Below the pieces are notes generated by a model, which had not been told where the DNA came from, made no database searches, and was given only the letters and a program-made list of their open reading frames with translations. From positions 7,997,512 through 8,061,511 of the forward strand of contig NC_021686.1 in assembly GCF_000247815.1 (NCBI RefSeq): a DNA stretch of 64,000 bases, read 5' to 3'. The stretch is from Ficedula albicollis. Lineage: Eukaryota > Chordata > Aves > Passeriformes > Muscicapidae. Numbering within the stretch: position 1 is the first letter of the stretch; each line of letters starts with the position of its first letter. Of the stretch, positions 54,131 through 64,000 are shown one piece after another. Position numbers and translations under genes: made by a program.

Positions 54131-55064
54131 TTAATTCCTAATTGCATTTACCTGCATCACTGTTTCCCATGGTGTTCCCAGGGCACCTGTCAGGGCTCCC
54201 CAGCTCTGGGGAGCCCCAGAGCTGCAGCCACAGGCACAGAGCTCCTATCCCCAAACAGCCCCAGCTCCTGCTGACCTCCAACACCAGCTCAGGTGGTGAA
54301 GGAGGATTTTCTCCTCTAGTGACTGGAGGGAGGATAATGGCAGAGGGACAGGAGTTTATTAGTGAAGAGTAGGTGAAAGTCTTATTTCTGGAAAATTTTC
54401 TAGGGAACTTTTGAGAGCTGTGTTTAGTGGCTGTGTTTAGTGGCCAGAGATTTACGGATGTGCAGGATAACGACACTGGAGAAGCTATTCCAGCCCTCAG
54501 TGAAAGGCTGCCCTTTACAGCACCTCAGCGTTTGGATTTAGATGACAGATAGTAATGGCACCACAGAAACCATTACTGTCCACCAAATAAATAATCAACA
54601 CACGATATAAACAGTTTGGCCTTACCCAGACTCTCATGAGCTATGGCAAACAGTAAAAACCCCCAAAAAATCAAACCCAGAAATTACAAAGGATGGTTTT
54701 GAGGAAGGAGCAGCCTGCAGGAATAGGGACTAGGGAGCTCCCTTTGCAGCAAACAGAGGAGAGGGCAGTGCGTTTGTCCTGATGTAAATGTGGAATTAGG
54801 GAGAAAAGGGTGACACGCAGAGCTCTGCGCTGCAGCCAGGACGCAGCTGCCATTTCCCCTGGGCAGGCTCCGTGCCAGCAGCAGCTCCCGCAGGCTGACA
54901 GCGCTTCGCCGCCGGGTTTGTCATCGCAGCACCAACACAGCAATTAAACCCTCCCTAGGGAGCCAGAGGGAGCGTCAGCCCCGGGACCGGCACAGCAGCG
55001 ACCCAGCCGGGACGGGGACCAGCTCCATCCACATCCCCCGGGAGAGCCCTGTGGGTCTGCGGGG

Positions 55065-55175
55065 CTGCACCTGCACCCCAGGGCTGGAGCGGCACCCCAG
55101 GGCCGGACCAGCACCCCAGGGCAGCACCAACATCCACCAGGGCGCACCCTGAGTACCCACCAGGGCAGCACCAGC
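55065..55175 (+). repeat. CACCCCAGGGC minisatellite
   Basis: GCACCCCAGGGC-based units of about 22 bp, four to five copies with drift. Confidence 0.75.
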
Positions 55176-56419
55176 GTCACAGGGCACACCTGGAGTCCCC
55201 ACTGTGCCTGTGTCACCTGCAGGGAGCTGCGGGTGACCCCGAGTGGCAGCCACTGCTGGACCTATGACACACAGGTGTCCCGAGGTGTCCTTGTGGATGG
55301 CTGCTCCTCGCTCTCCTGTCCTTGGGACCGTTCCAAGGGCAAACACTGAATCGCTCCAAGCCCTCAGTCCGGGCCAGCCGAGCGCACACGCTCGTCTCGC
55401 AGTGTTTACAGCGCTCCCGCGATGATCTAACGCTGCACAAAGCCATTGTAGGGTAAACACACAGCACTGCAGCACCATCAATCAGCGGCTCGGGAGCACG
55501 GCGGGGATTCGGGCTCACGGCTGGGACGGGCTGTGGGTCCGCTGGCACTCGGGGAAGGGGAGTGGGTACATCTCCACATGGCCCCCGGCCCCCTCGCCAT
55601 CACCCCCGGGCTGCTGTGCCCGCGCTGGCGCTGGCCACGGGCACTGCCCTGCCCGGCGGGGCTGCTGTCGGAGCGGCGCGGGCAACCACGTGTAGGTGAT
55701 GGGCTATCATACTGCTTATCGAGGGCTGGCGGAAAGAAAACAAGGTAATGGGGCATTTGCTGATTCAATTCGTTGAATTTAAACAAATCTTTTTAATCCG
55801 CCTCCCCCGGGGATTGGAAAGGTCAGGAAATGGGCAGAATGTGCACTTTCAGGTATTGAAATTAAACTTGTTAAGAAATCCATATTGATTTGCACTTCTC
55901 TGAGAAATATTGAAGCCTCTAGATTTAGCCTGGGTATTGATTTTCTCTTCCAGGGGAAAGACATCGGCACAAAGGGAGGATATTACACGTGGCAGTAAAC
56001 ACCTTCAATCACTGCCCCTCTGTCTCCTGGACACCAACACACGGCCCTGCTGTGCCCCCAGGCTGCTTAGGGTCCCTGCTGCAGCCTGCCAGGGATGAGA
56101 AGGGATTTGGGCTGTGCCCTTAAGGGCCTGGTTTAACTTTAGGTCAGCCACAATCAAACCCAATTACTCAAGTTGGAGATGGTCACTGCAGGCCCCTTCC
56201 AACTGAGCTGCTCTGCTCCATCCAACTCTGTGTTCAGCACTGCCAGCCCCTTCACTGCTTTGCTTTTAAATACTGCCCTAAGATGGGGGTGCAACTCTCC
56301 TTTGACTGTTTTAACACATGCAATCAGCAACTACAGCAATTAAGAGGCCTAATTAGCATCTGAATCAGCCTTCTCGAACAACCCCCTTTGCAGTAGTAGC
56401 AAATAAGGGTGAGGGAGTT

Positions 56420-56615
56420 GAAATTCCCCCTGGGAGGGTGGGCAGGCACTGGCACAGGGTGCCCAGAGCAGCTGTGGCTACCCCTGGATCCCTGGAAGTG
56501 TCCAAGGCCAGGCTGGACACTGGGGCTTGGAGCAGCCTGGGACAGTGGAAGGTGTCCCTGTCCATGGAATGATATGAGCTTTAAGGTCCCTTCCAACCCA
56601 AAGCATTCTGTGAAG
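56420..56615 (+). mobile_element. CR1 LINE 3' fragment
   Basis: GGTGCCCAGAGCAGCTGTGG, GGCCAGGCTGGACACTGGGG, GAGCTTTAAGGTCCCTTCCA and ACCCAAAGCATTCTGTG give one of the better-preserved CR1-like 3' ends here. Confidence 0.8.
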
Positions 56616-57154
56616 AAAGTGCCTGCAGCCCTGCTCAGCCCTTGCTGAGGCTGTTTGTGGAGCTCCAGGGAGGATTTCACTCCAGCTGATCTCCTGTGCC
56701 AGGTCTCCCAGCAGCCTGCCCGTTATTCCCAGGAAGGATTAGGATGTGCCCATGACAGCCAGCTCCGATTCTGGGCAGCAGGCGCAGGGTGAGGCTGCTC
56801 AGACTCACACACTGCTCACCAGATGTTTCCCTCCTGCCCAGAGCAAAGTGAACGAAGCCCTGCTGGCCCCAGAGCAGCCCCGGGGACCCTGTAGGAGTCT
56901 GCCACTTCTGTCAGAAGGTTAAATAAGATTTCAATTAAGTGACATTGCCACAGACCAACTGCTCCAAAACTGCCTCCACTAAGATGAGCTCTGCTCCAGT
57001 GGGAGAGTTTAAAGCCGAGCCTCTGTCTGCTCACACACTCCCTGCAGTCCCACACTGACCTCCCTCCTCCCTGCCAGCCATGCTGTGCCCCTCCAATCCC
57101 CACTGCAGGGTCAGTGCCACCTCCTCAGCCAAGGAACTTGCCCAACTGGACAAT

Positions 57155-57160
57155 TTTATT
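57155..57160 (-). terminator. candidate CACNG3 poly(A) signal
   Basis: TTTATT on the + strand (AATAAA on the gene strand), about 1.4 kb after the stop, beyond the GGAAGGAAA array. Usage is inferred. Confidence 0.4.
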
Positions 57161-57349
57161 GTTCTTCTTGTGGATCTCTCAGCCATTAGGGAATCACACC
57201 CCACCCGCAACACCACGGCTCGGCTGTGCCCAGACAGTCATCTCTGACTGCACGGAATAATTCATTTTCTTGCAACATTAGAGGTGAATTAAACGCTGGA
57301 TACTTGCTACCAGTCACTGGAGTAATTCTGCTCCTGAGTCCTTTCATGG

Positions 57350-57950
57350 GAAGGAAGGAAAGGAAGGAAAGGAAGGAAAGGAAGGAAAGGAAGGAAAGGA
57401 AGGAAAGGAAGGAAAGGAAGGAAAGGAAGGAAAGGAAGGAAAGGAAGGAAAGGAAGGAAAGGAAGGAAAGGAAGGAAAGGAAGGAAAGGAAGGAAAGGAA
57501 GGAAAGGAAGGAAAGGAAGGAAAGGAAGGAAAGGAAGGAAAGGAAGGAAAGGAAGGAAAGGAAGGAAAGGAAGGAAAGGAAGGAAAGGAAGGAAAGGAAG
57601 GAAAGGAAGGAAAGGAAGGAAAGGAAGGAAAGGAAGGAAAGGAAGGAAAGGAAGGAAAGGAAGGAAAGGAAGGAAAGGAAGGAAAGGAAGGAAAGGAAGG
57701 AAAGGAAGGAAAGGAAGGAAAGGAAGGAAAGGAAGGAAAGGAAGGAAAGGAAGGAAAGGAAGGAAAGGAAGGAAAGGAAGGAAAGGAAGGAAAGGAAGGA
57801 AAGGAAGGAAAGGAAGGAAAGGAAGGAAAGGAAGGAAAGGAAGGAAAGGAAGGAAAGGAAGGAAAGGAAGGAAAGGAAGGAAAGGAAGGAAAGGAAGGAA
57901 AGGAAGGAAAGGAAGGAAAGGAAGGAAAGGAAGGAAAGGAAGGAAAGGAA
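57350..57950 (-). repeat. (GGAAGGAAA)n array, about 67 copies, 3' of the CACNG3 stop codon
   Basis: A near-perfect 9-bp unit for about 600 bp; the CACNG3 strand reads TTTCCTTCC repeats. It lies between the CACNG3 stop (58537) and a candidate poly(A) signal (57160-57155), so it may be transcribed in the 3' UTR. A 9-bp period keeps all frames open, which produces spurious Lys-Glu-Arg and Leu-Ser-Phe reading frames. Confidence 0.97.
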
Positions 57951-58536
57951 ATAAGCCCTTTCGAGACCACAGAAAATTGCAAAAGGATGTTTCTTCCAAC
58001 CCGACATGACAAAATTGAATTCCAAGCTATTTAATGCATGCACGAAACGCCATAGAGGAGCCCAGCCCGAGCACTCTGTCCAGCACGACAGGGAAAGGGG
58101 TTCGGAACACAAGCATGGCTCCGGCACGAGCTCGGTGCTTCCAGCTCCGCACTTCCAGGCGATCCCACTGAAATGCAACTACCGGGCTAAGGGTTCTCAC
58201 AGACAGGGCTGTGGCCAGCATTTCCATGGACACACGGCTATGGGAACACTGCGGTTATGACCACACGAACGATGGACACCTCGGGAAGCTGCTGTCCCGG
58301 GGGGCTGGAGCCCGCTCAGTCCGCAGGCACCGGGGCCAGGGTCCCAGCGCGGCCCCGTCCCCTCCCCACCGCAGGCACAGCGGCCTGGCCCGGCCAGTGG
58401 CAATTTCAGGAGTGAAAAACCAGCCCCGCAGGGCAGGGGCACAGGGAGCCTCTGGGTTTGTCCTTAAAAACGGGGTTTCACAGGTTACACCGTCACGAGG
58501 GTGATGCCATGCAGCCTGCCCGCGGCCCAGCCCGCC

Positions 58537-59048
58537 TCAGACCGGCGTGGTTCGTCTGTTGGCCGGGTTGTTGTGCAAAGACTCCTTGAACTCTTTGGGG
58601 ATGGAGTTGTGCACCTGTAAAAAACCGTGGTCCCGCTCCGAGTTGAGCAGCGTCCCCATGGTGACCTTGGAGGGATCCCTGGAGAGGGTGAACATGGAGA
58701 TGTCGGTGGAGGGGATGGTGCTGAAGCCTTTGCTGATGGGCGACATGTCCCGGGAGCGGGGCTCGGTGGAGCGGGAGCTGGACCGCCGGCGGAAGCGGTA
58801 CCTGTAGGGGGGCAGGCGGGTGAAGGCCGACTTCTTGAGCAGCTCCGAGTGCGACCTGGCGCGGATCTGGCGGTGCTTCTCGATGTACATGTGCACGGCG
58901 ATCACCCCCACCATCTCGGCGATGATGAAGGACAGCGCCCCGAAGTAGAAGGACCAGCCGTAGGAGTAGCTCTTCTTGGAGTCGCTCTGGCCCGGGTCCC
59001 CCGCGTTGGCTGAGATGTAGACGATGATCCCGATGATGTTGCTGAGTC
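58537..59048 (-). CDS. CACNG3: CACNG3 coding exon 4 (TM3/TM4, C-tail, PDZ ligand)
   Basis: 512 nt, ending at TGA 58539-58537. It reads [40 protein letters not shown] (TM4) and the basic/serine cluster [15 protein letters not shown], where TARPs are phosphorylated. [12 protein letters not shown] and the C-terminal RRTTPV follow. The acceptor is CCCTGCAG. Confidence 0.96.
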
Positions 59049-62000
59049 CTGCAGGGGGGACGAGCGGGACAGGCACTCGCCTGAGCGGCAGGAGCGGATG
59101 GGGGGATGTGTCCCCATGGGGCACCAACCCCTCTGCCAGCACACCTGGACCAAATCCCCTTGCAGACCTCTGCTATCTCCCAGGATACCTGTATATTCCC
59201 TTACCTGCATACCTGTATATCTGTATATTCCCATATCTGTATATTCCCATACCTGTATACCTGTATATTCCCTCCCCTACATACCTATAAACCTATATAC
59301 CTATTTCCTTATGTATATACCTGTATATTCTCTTCCCTATATACCTGTATATCTATATATTCCTTTCCCTATAGACCTGTATATATACATATATGTATAT
59401 GTTCCCTTCCCTATAAACCTATATATTCCCTTACCTATAACCTATACACCTATATATTCCCTTACCCATACACCTGTATATTCCCTTACACACTCATTCC
59501 CTCACACATTCCCTTACTCCTGTATATTCCCAGGCATCAGAAGGGAAGGAACAATAACCACAGTTTCAGTTTTGTCTAGAACAGGGACATTTCAGGAGCT
59601 GCTTGTGCTTTGCTGAGAGTGCATGCAGGAGCCTGGCTGGTGTCATGCAGCAGCAGAGCCGAGCTGAGGGGTACAGGGGGATCCCCCAGCATGAACCCCA
59701 GCTCGCCACAGCCCTGGGAGCACAGGGAAGCCGCAGTGGCTCTGGTTCTTTCTGTTTCTGGTGGAGTCCTGAGGCTTTGTTTGGGACAGGGGCACAGCCA
59801 GCAGGGCTGTGCTGCAGGCTGGGGAGAGGCTGGTGCATTCTCAGATTTACTTAATGAATTGATTATGTTCTCTCTGCTGTTTTCTCATCTGCATCAGCAG
59901 CTCCTGCCAGCCAAGGAGGGAGAGTCATTTGTCTTTTTGTGGGGAGAAGAAAAACACAAAATAGAGTGGTTCCTTGAGACAAAGACATTGTCACGCGATA
60001 ATCAGGGGAAGCGATGGGGAACAGCACAGAGAAATGAGTAATCCAGCAGGAACAGCCTCTCCAGAGAGTGATTCCATGTGGGGCTCTGGCAGCCCCTCTG
60101 CTGCTGCTGGCACAGTGCCCACTGACTGCCCAGGGTGGAGGGCAGGGCCCCCAGTCCCTGGCAGCCTCCAGGGGAGTGGCTGCACTCTGGGACCCCCTCC
60201 TGGGCTGTGCCCTCGCACAGCCCCTGCTCGAGGGGCTTGAAGCCCTGCCTGGCACAGTGACCATGGCCAGAGACCCCTGACAGATTTTCCCTGCTGTGGG
60301 GATTTCCCCACAGGGCTGGAATAGCTCTCAAACCACAGGATCCCTCTGTGTTGACAGCCTGGCAGGACCCACACCCCTCTCCTGCTCCCCAGGTCCCCCC
60401 AGGCTGGAGGAGCCCCTGGGCAGCTCCTACCTGCAGAGACGAAGAAGATGCCAGCGCTGAGGATGACGTTGTGTTTGCTCTTGTAGAACTCGCTGGCAGC
60501 CACGCACAGGCCCCCGAAGAACAGCAGCCCCACGCTGAGGATGGGGAAGATGCTGGATGCTCTCACTGCACCTGTGGGACAGGGACAGGGGCAGGATCAG
60601 CCCCCAGCACCCCCTGCACCAACATGAGCACCTGGGAAGGATCCAAGGATCCGTGCAAGGGCAGCCCTTGTGCTGCCAGGATGGATGGGGACGCCCAGCA
60701 CCAATCCACACCGTGCATCCTCTGCCTGTCACAGAATCCTGGAATGACTGGGGGTTGGAAAGAACCTTCAAACCATCCAGTCCCACCTCTGCCATGGCAG
60801 GGACACCTTTCACTATCCCAGCTTGGTCCAAGACCCATCCAGCCTGCCCTGGACACTTCCAGGGTTCCAAGGGCAGCCACAGCTTCTGTGGGCAGCCTGT
60901 GCCAGGGCCTGCCCACCCTCCCAGGGAAGGATTCCTCCTGTATATCTCACCTAAATTTCCCCTTTTTCAGCAGAAAGTGTGGGCAGTGCCAGGGCTGGGT
61001 GCGGGTGACTCTGTGGACAAGGGGCACTGTCCCCTCAGTGTGAGCACATGCTGGGCACTGTGACAGAGGCTGCACACAAATGACACCCCTGATGTGCAGA
61101 GCTACACGTGTGTGTGCCAGATTTCTGCAGGCTCACCCAACCTCTGCATTTCCAAACAACAACAGAGCCAGCCTTGGAGGGTCCCTGAGCTGCTGAGGCT
61201 GGAAGGAATCCTGGGAGAAGGGTCCTGTGCCCATGGTCTAGTGCTCAGCCCCAACCCCCTGACTGACCCAGCTGCTGCTCAACCAATTGCTGCTCTGGAC
61301 TCTCAAATTTCCACATCTCTGCTCATCCAGCAGAGAGGAGAGCGAGTTTAATGAAATGGCTTTGCAGTTTTAGTAGATTAGTTCTGAAGTTCTCCCACCC
61401 CCTCTCACATTTAAAGTAAGAAGTCTATTTTAGAGCCCCCAGGAGTGGAATTTTAATGGAGCTTCTCTGTATTTCTCTGCTTTAATAATGGCCCTAATCG
61501 AGGGATGAGAGCCCAAGCCAAGGCACTGTGTATTTTTGGTGCAGCAGGTATGATCTGCTGCATTCATTCTCTCTACTGGCATTCTGGAAGCTGATCCATG
61601 TGGGAAAGTGGATTGGGCTGGGCTTTAGGGTCCCTTCCAACCTGGGCCATTCTGGGATTCTATGTGGATGCAGTTCTGCCCCAGAGCTCTGCTGGCCCCC
61701 GAGACAGGAGGACCCACTTTTCCTAGGAATCTGCCAGTTCAGTTTTCCTCTTTCCCTGTGCTTGGCTGCCCCTGGCACAGTGCAGGGCAGCTGCTCTGGT
61801 GCTCTCCCAGCAAATCCAGCCTGGCTGGAGGTTCGGGGAACACAGCACAGACAGGCCACGAGGACGTGTCCCTGTGGGGTCCCTGCTCCCGTGGGGGGAC
61901 ACCGAGAGAGCCAGGCTGTGCAGCAGCTGCTGGGATCAGCCGCGAGGACAGCAAGTGCCAGGCCAGTGTGCCACTAAGACGTGGCACTGTCTGTGCCACT

Positions 62001-62225
62001 GGCCATGCTCGAGTGACCCAGAGGGTCCCTGGGGAGCTGTGACCCCTCAGCCTCCTGCTGGGCGATGCTGGGGGACAGGCAGGGGGTGCCTGCAGAGGGA
62101 GGGGGCGTGTGCAGGGGGCGTGTACAGGGGAGCAGACTCACGGAGGAGATACTCGGCCGTGTCCTGCTCGTAGTCTGCATCCTCAGGGAAGTGGTCGATT
62201 TTCTTGCACACTCCTCGGAAGGTTC
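58537..62225 (-). CDS. CACNG3: CACNG3, AMPA-receptor auxiliary subunit gamma-3 (TARP), exons 2-4, 5' partial
   Basis: CACNG3 is a four-pass membrane protein of the claudin-like TARP family. It traffics and gates AMPA receptors at synapses. Exons 2-4 (listed separately) give 737 nt in one frame, about 245 codons; the human protein has 315, so about 70 N-terminal residues (TM1 and most of the first extracellular loop) lie in exon 1 beyond 64000. Assignment to gamma-3 rather than gamma-2 rests on [20 protein letters not shown], the [20 protein letters not shown] tail and [17 protein letters not shown]. It also rests on adjacency to RBBP6. The C-terminus TTPV is the PDZ ligand that binds PSD-95-type scaffolds. 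Confidence 0.95.
59170..59530 (+). repeat. AT-rich minisatellite in CACNG3 intron 3
   Basis: Degenerate units built on TATACCTGTATATTCCC, 12-20 bp long, over about 350 bp, ending about 120 nt from the exon 4 acceptor. Confidence 0.9.
60431..60571 (-). CDS. CACNG3: CACNG3 coding exon 3 (TM2 to TM3)
   Basis: 141 nt, reading [34 protein letters not shown] and [12 protein letters not shown]. This is TM2, a short loop and the first part of TM3. The acceptor is CCCACAG and the donor is GCAG|GTAGGA. Confidence 0.95.
60728..60960 (-). mobile_element. CR1 LINE 3' fragment in CACNG3 intron 2
   Basis: On the + strand CACAGAATCCTGGAATGACT, GGTTGGAAAGAACCTTCAAA and the CACCTTTCACTATCCCAGCT block are the reverse complement of a CR1-like end, so the element is in the same orientation as the gene. 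Confidence 0.8.
61595..61665 (+). mobile_element. short CR1 3' terminus in CACNG3 intron 1
   Basis: GGGCTTTAGGGTCCCTTCCA followed by CCATTCTGGGATTCTATG resembles the terminal 60 bp of CR1, including the ATTCTATG end repeat. Confidence 0.6.
62142..62225 (-). CDS. CACNG3: CACNG3 coding exon 2 (extracellular loop 1)
   Basis: 84 nt, reading [20 protein letters not shown] and DTAEYLL after a split Gly codon. It contains one Cys of the first extracellular loop. The acceptor is CTCCCCAG and the donor is CTCC|GTGAGT. Confidence 0.94.
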
Positions 62226-64000
62226 CTGGGGAGACACAAGCCAGGAAGAGCTCAGAACCCTGCGCTGGCCAGGATGTGCAGCAGCCCAGGGCCCTCCATG
62301 TGCTCAGTGGGGACACTGAGGCACAGTGTGGGGCTGCTCTGGAGCAGCAAGGGGCAGGGAGGCGTGGCAGGAACTGCAGCACCTCCCTAGAAGAAGGGCA
62401 GCCCCCTCAGCATCCTGGCTCTAGAGCATGTGGTCAGGTCACGCTGGCTCTGTCCCCTCTGGCATGGGACCAGGAAGGACATGGCACCAAGGACCAGGGA
62501 CCAGTCAGGACAAGCCAAGCCTCAGGGTGTCCTGCAGGGCGGCAGCTCCCAGGCTGCGCTCAGGGGAGTTGAGCAGCACGACAGGCATCAATTAAAGCCT
62601 GAAGATGAAGCTCTGGAGGAGGCAAGCTGTCACCCAGAGGGAGACACAGCATCCGAGGGAGAATCGCCTGCTCCCGTTGCTTTGGGAACTGAGGGAGAAG
62701 GGGATGCACTGGGCACGGTGAGGACACCAGCTCCACAGCACAGCCCCCAGCCTCCTCCTTCTCCCAGCTTTGGGCTTGCACCCACCTTCTCCTAGCACCC
62801 AGAGGCAGCAGATTCTGCCCCACACACCCCAGAGCTGCCCCCACGAGTCCCTTTGCTGTGCAGCCATCGGGAGCCCCGGGCTGGGCAGGCACGGGCAGGG
62901 TGACACTGCCCAGGGCAGGGGAGGGCAGGGGCAGCCCCGGCTCCACAGCCTCTATTCACACTCTGACATTTGTTTCGTCTCCTTTACTCCCTCTGTTCAC
63001 CAACTGATGCTCGTCGTCATGGCGATGCTGAGCCACCCGACACACAACTTCAGCCTCCAAACGCACACCACAACAAGGCTGCAACCCCAGAAATCCCCCT
63101 CTGACCTCCAAGATGCTCCCCAGGGAGAGAATCCTGCCCCTGGGAACTGCGGCTGGGAATGACTCCAGGGATGGATGAGGCAGCTGCTCGGGGTCCTGGC
63201 AGGGCCACGTGTCACATCTCATCCACCAGGTCCCTGTCCCCCAGTGACAGCAGATGCAACTCCGTGTGCTCCTGCCCTGGCTGTACAGCTGGGCCTGGCT
63301 AAACGACACAGGGGTGGTGTCTCAGGGGGACTGAAGGTGGTGCTTTAGGGGACGTGCTCTGGCACTCGCAGCCCCTGCTAAGGCCCCAGCACCCAGCTGT
63401 GCACCGAGAGCAGGGCACAGCCCCAGCGTGGGACAGCCCGGACTGGGGGCTGCTGCTCCCCCAGCCCCCCCTCCGTGTGCTGCCAGCGTCGGGCTCCTCT
63501 CCCAGCCCGCAGGATGCCAGGCTGCTGCTCCAGCACGCCCCACCCTGCTCCTGAGCCATTCCCAGCCGTGCCTGTGCTGGCTCCACGCTGGCAGCCTGAC
63601 TCACAGCGCCAGGATTGATTCATCTGCGGCCGCTGAGCACCAGCACCGGCGCTGCTGCCGCCCCTACCTGCTCCCTGCTCGCTGCCTCGGTGCTGGATCT
63701 CAGGAATTTCCTCTCCCTATTAATATGAATCCCAATTAGCCAAGTTGGCTTGTCACCAGTTCCCTGCCGGAGCCCAGCACGGCAGCAGCTGGCTCAGGGC
63801 AGGGGGGCTGTGCTGGGAACCCTGAGCCCCCCAAACCGGGCAGCCAGACCCCCCTGTCCCCTCCTTCAGCAGGAGGGGTCGGCGTGAGCAGCCCCAGCCC
63901 CAGTTAGTGCCATCGGCTGGTGCCACCTCTCTGGTCACCTCGGCAGCTGCCACACTGCCCTGGCACAGCGGAGCACTCTCTGCCCTAGCCTCACCCAGCT
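62226..64000 (-). other. CACNG3: CACNG3 intron 1, partial
   Basis: GC-rich unique DNA running off the right edge. No exon 1 (TM1) sequence is present. Confidence 0.75.

Larger units (their letters stand above)
42400..57150. other. intergenic DNA between CACNG3 and RBBP6
   Basis: No exon supported on either strand. Contents beyond the listed CR1 tails, minisatellites and C-runs: AT-rich islands near 48290-48400, 49620-49960, 53440-53700 and 55680-55930, and a moderately CpG-rich stretch at about 54880-55700. Confidence 0.7.

Noticed and set aside
57186..58178. Lys-Glu-Arg and Leu-Ser-Phe repeat proteins in several frames
   Set aside because: A 9-bp repeat without stops keeps all frames open; no domain on either side.
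58537..59048. Assignment of the TARP exon to CACNG2
   Set aside because: The C-tail text ([29 protein letters not shown]) and the [14 protein letters not shown] loop fit gamma-3, and CACNG3 is the known neighbour of RBBP6.

Overview
The window is vertebrate nuclear DNA, almost certainly from a bird. The grounds are two recognisable vertebrate genes in the conserved order CACNG3 then RBBP6 (the same neighbours and relative orientation as on human 16p12), about ten truncated 3' tails resembling the CR1 LINE typical of birds and other sauropsids, short introns, and GC-rich minisatellite-laden intergenic DNA. Species cannot be fixed from sequence alone. There are no bacterial features.

Region 1 (1 to about 12150) is intergenic. 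I see no exon there. It holds minisatellites and two-copy tandem duplications, two CpG-rich stretches without a gene (about 3860-4770 and 9430-10050), AT-rich islands dense in TAATTA-type sites, and a CR1 tail just beyond the RBBP6 poly(A) site.

Region 2 (about 12155 to 42400, minus strand) is a complete RBBP6 gene. I rebuilt 17 coding exons by hand with GT/AG boundaries. They join in frame to 1773 residues, against about 1790 in human. The order is DWNN ubiquitin-like domain, CCHC zinc knuckle, RING/U-box, proline-rich region, SR-rich region and a long Lys/Glu/Ser-rich tail. Failure to use the exon 3 splice donor gives a 125-residue DWNN-only protein with its own poly(A) signal, which matches the known short RBBP6 isoform. 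Intron 16 carries a roughly 550 bp (CT)n/(CTTT)n tract starting 15 nt after a weak donor.

Region 3 (about 42400 to 57150) is intergenic, with CR1 tails, minisatellites and three of the five long poly-C runs. The five runs are all C on the given strand, and most are bracketed by a direct duplication of their own flank. The largest (724 nt) lies in the RBBP6 5' UTR or promoter. I read these as probable assembly artefacts.

Region 4 (57155 to 64000, minus strand) is the 3' part of CACNG3, exons 2-4. Exon 1 lies beyond the right edge. A roughly 600 bp (GGAAGGAAA)n array lies between the stop codon and a candidate poly(A) signal.

The two genes are not a functional unit. RBBP6 encodes a nuclear ubiquitin ligase and 3'-end-processing factor. 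CACNG3 encodes a neuronal AMPA-receptor auxiliary subunit. I found no previously undescribed multi-gene system. The best leads are splice-adjacent repeats in RBBP6, the poly-C/duplication pattern, and orphan CpG-rich or AT-rich candidate regulatory DNA.
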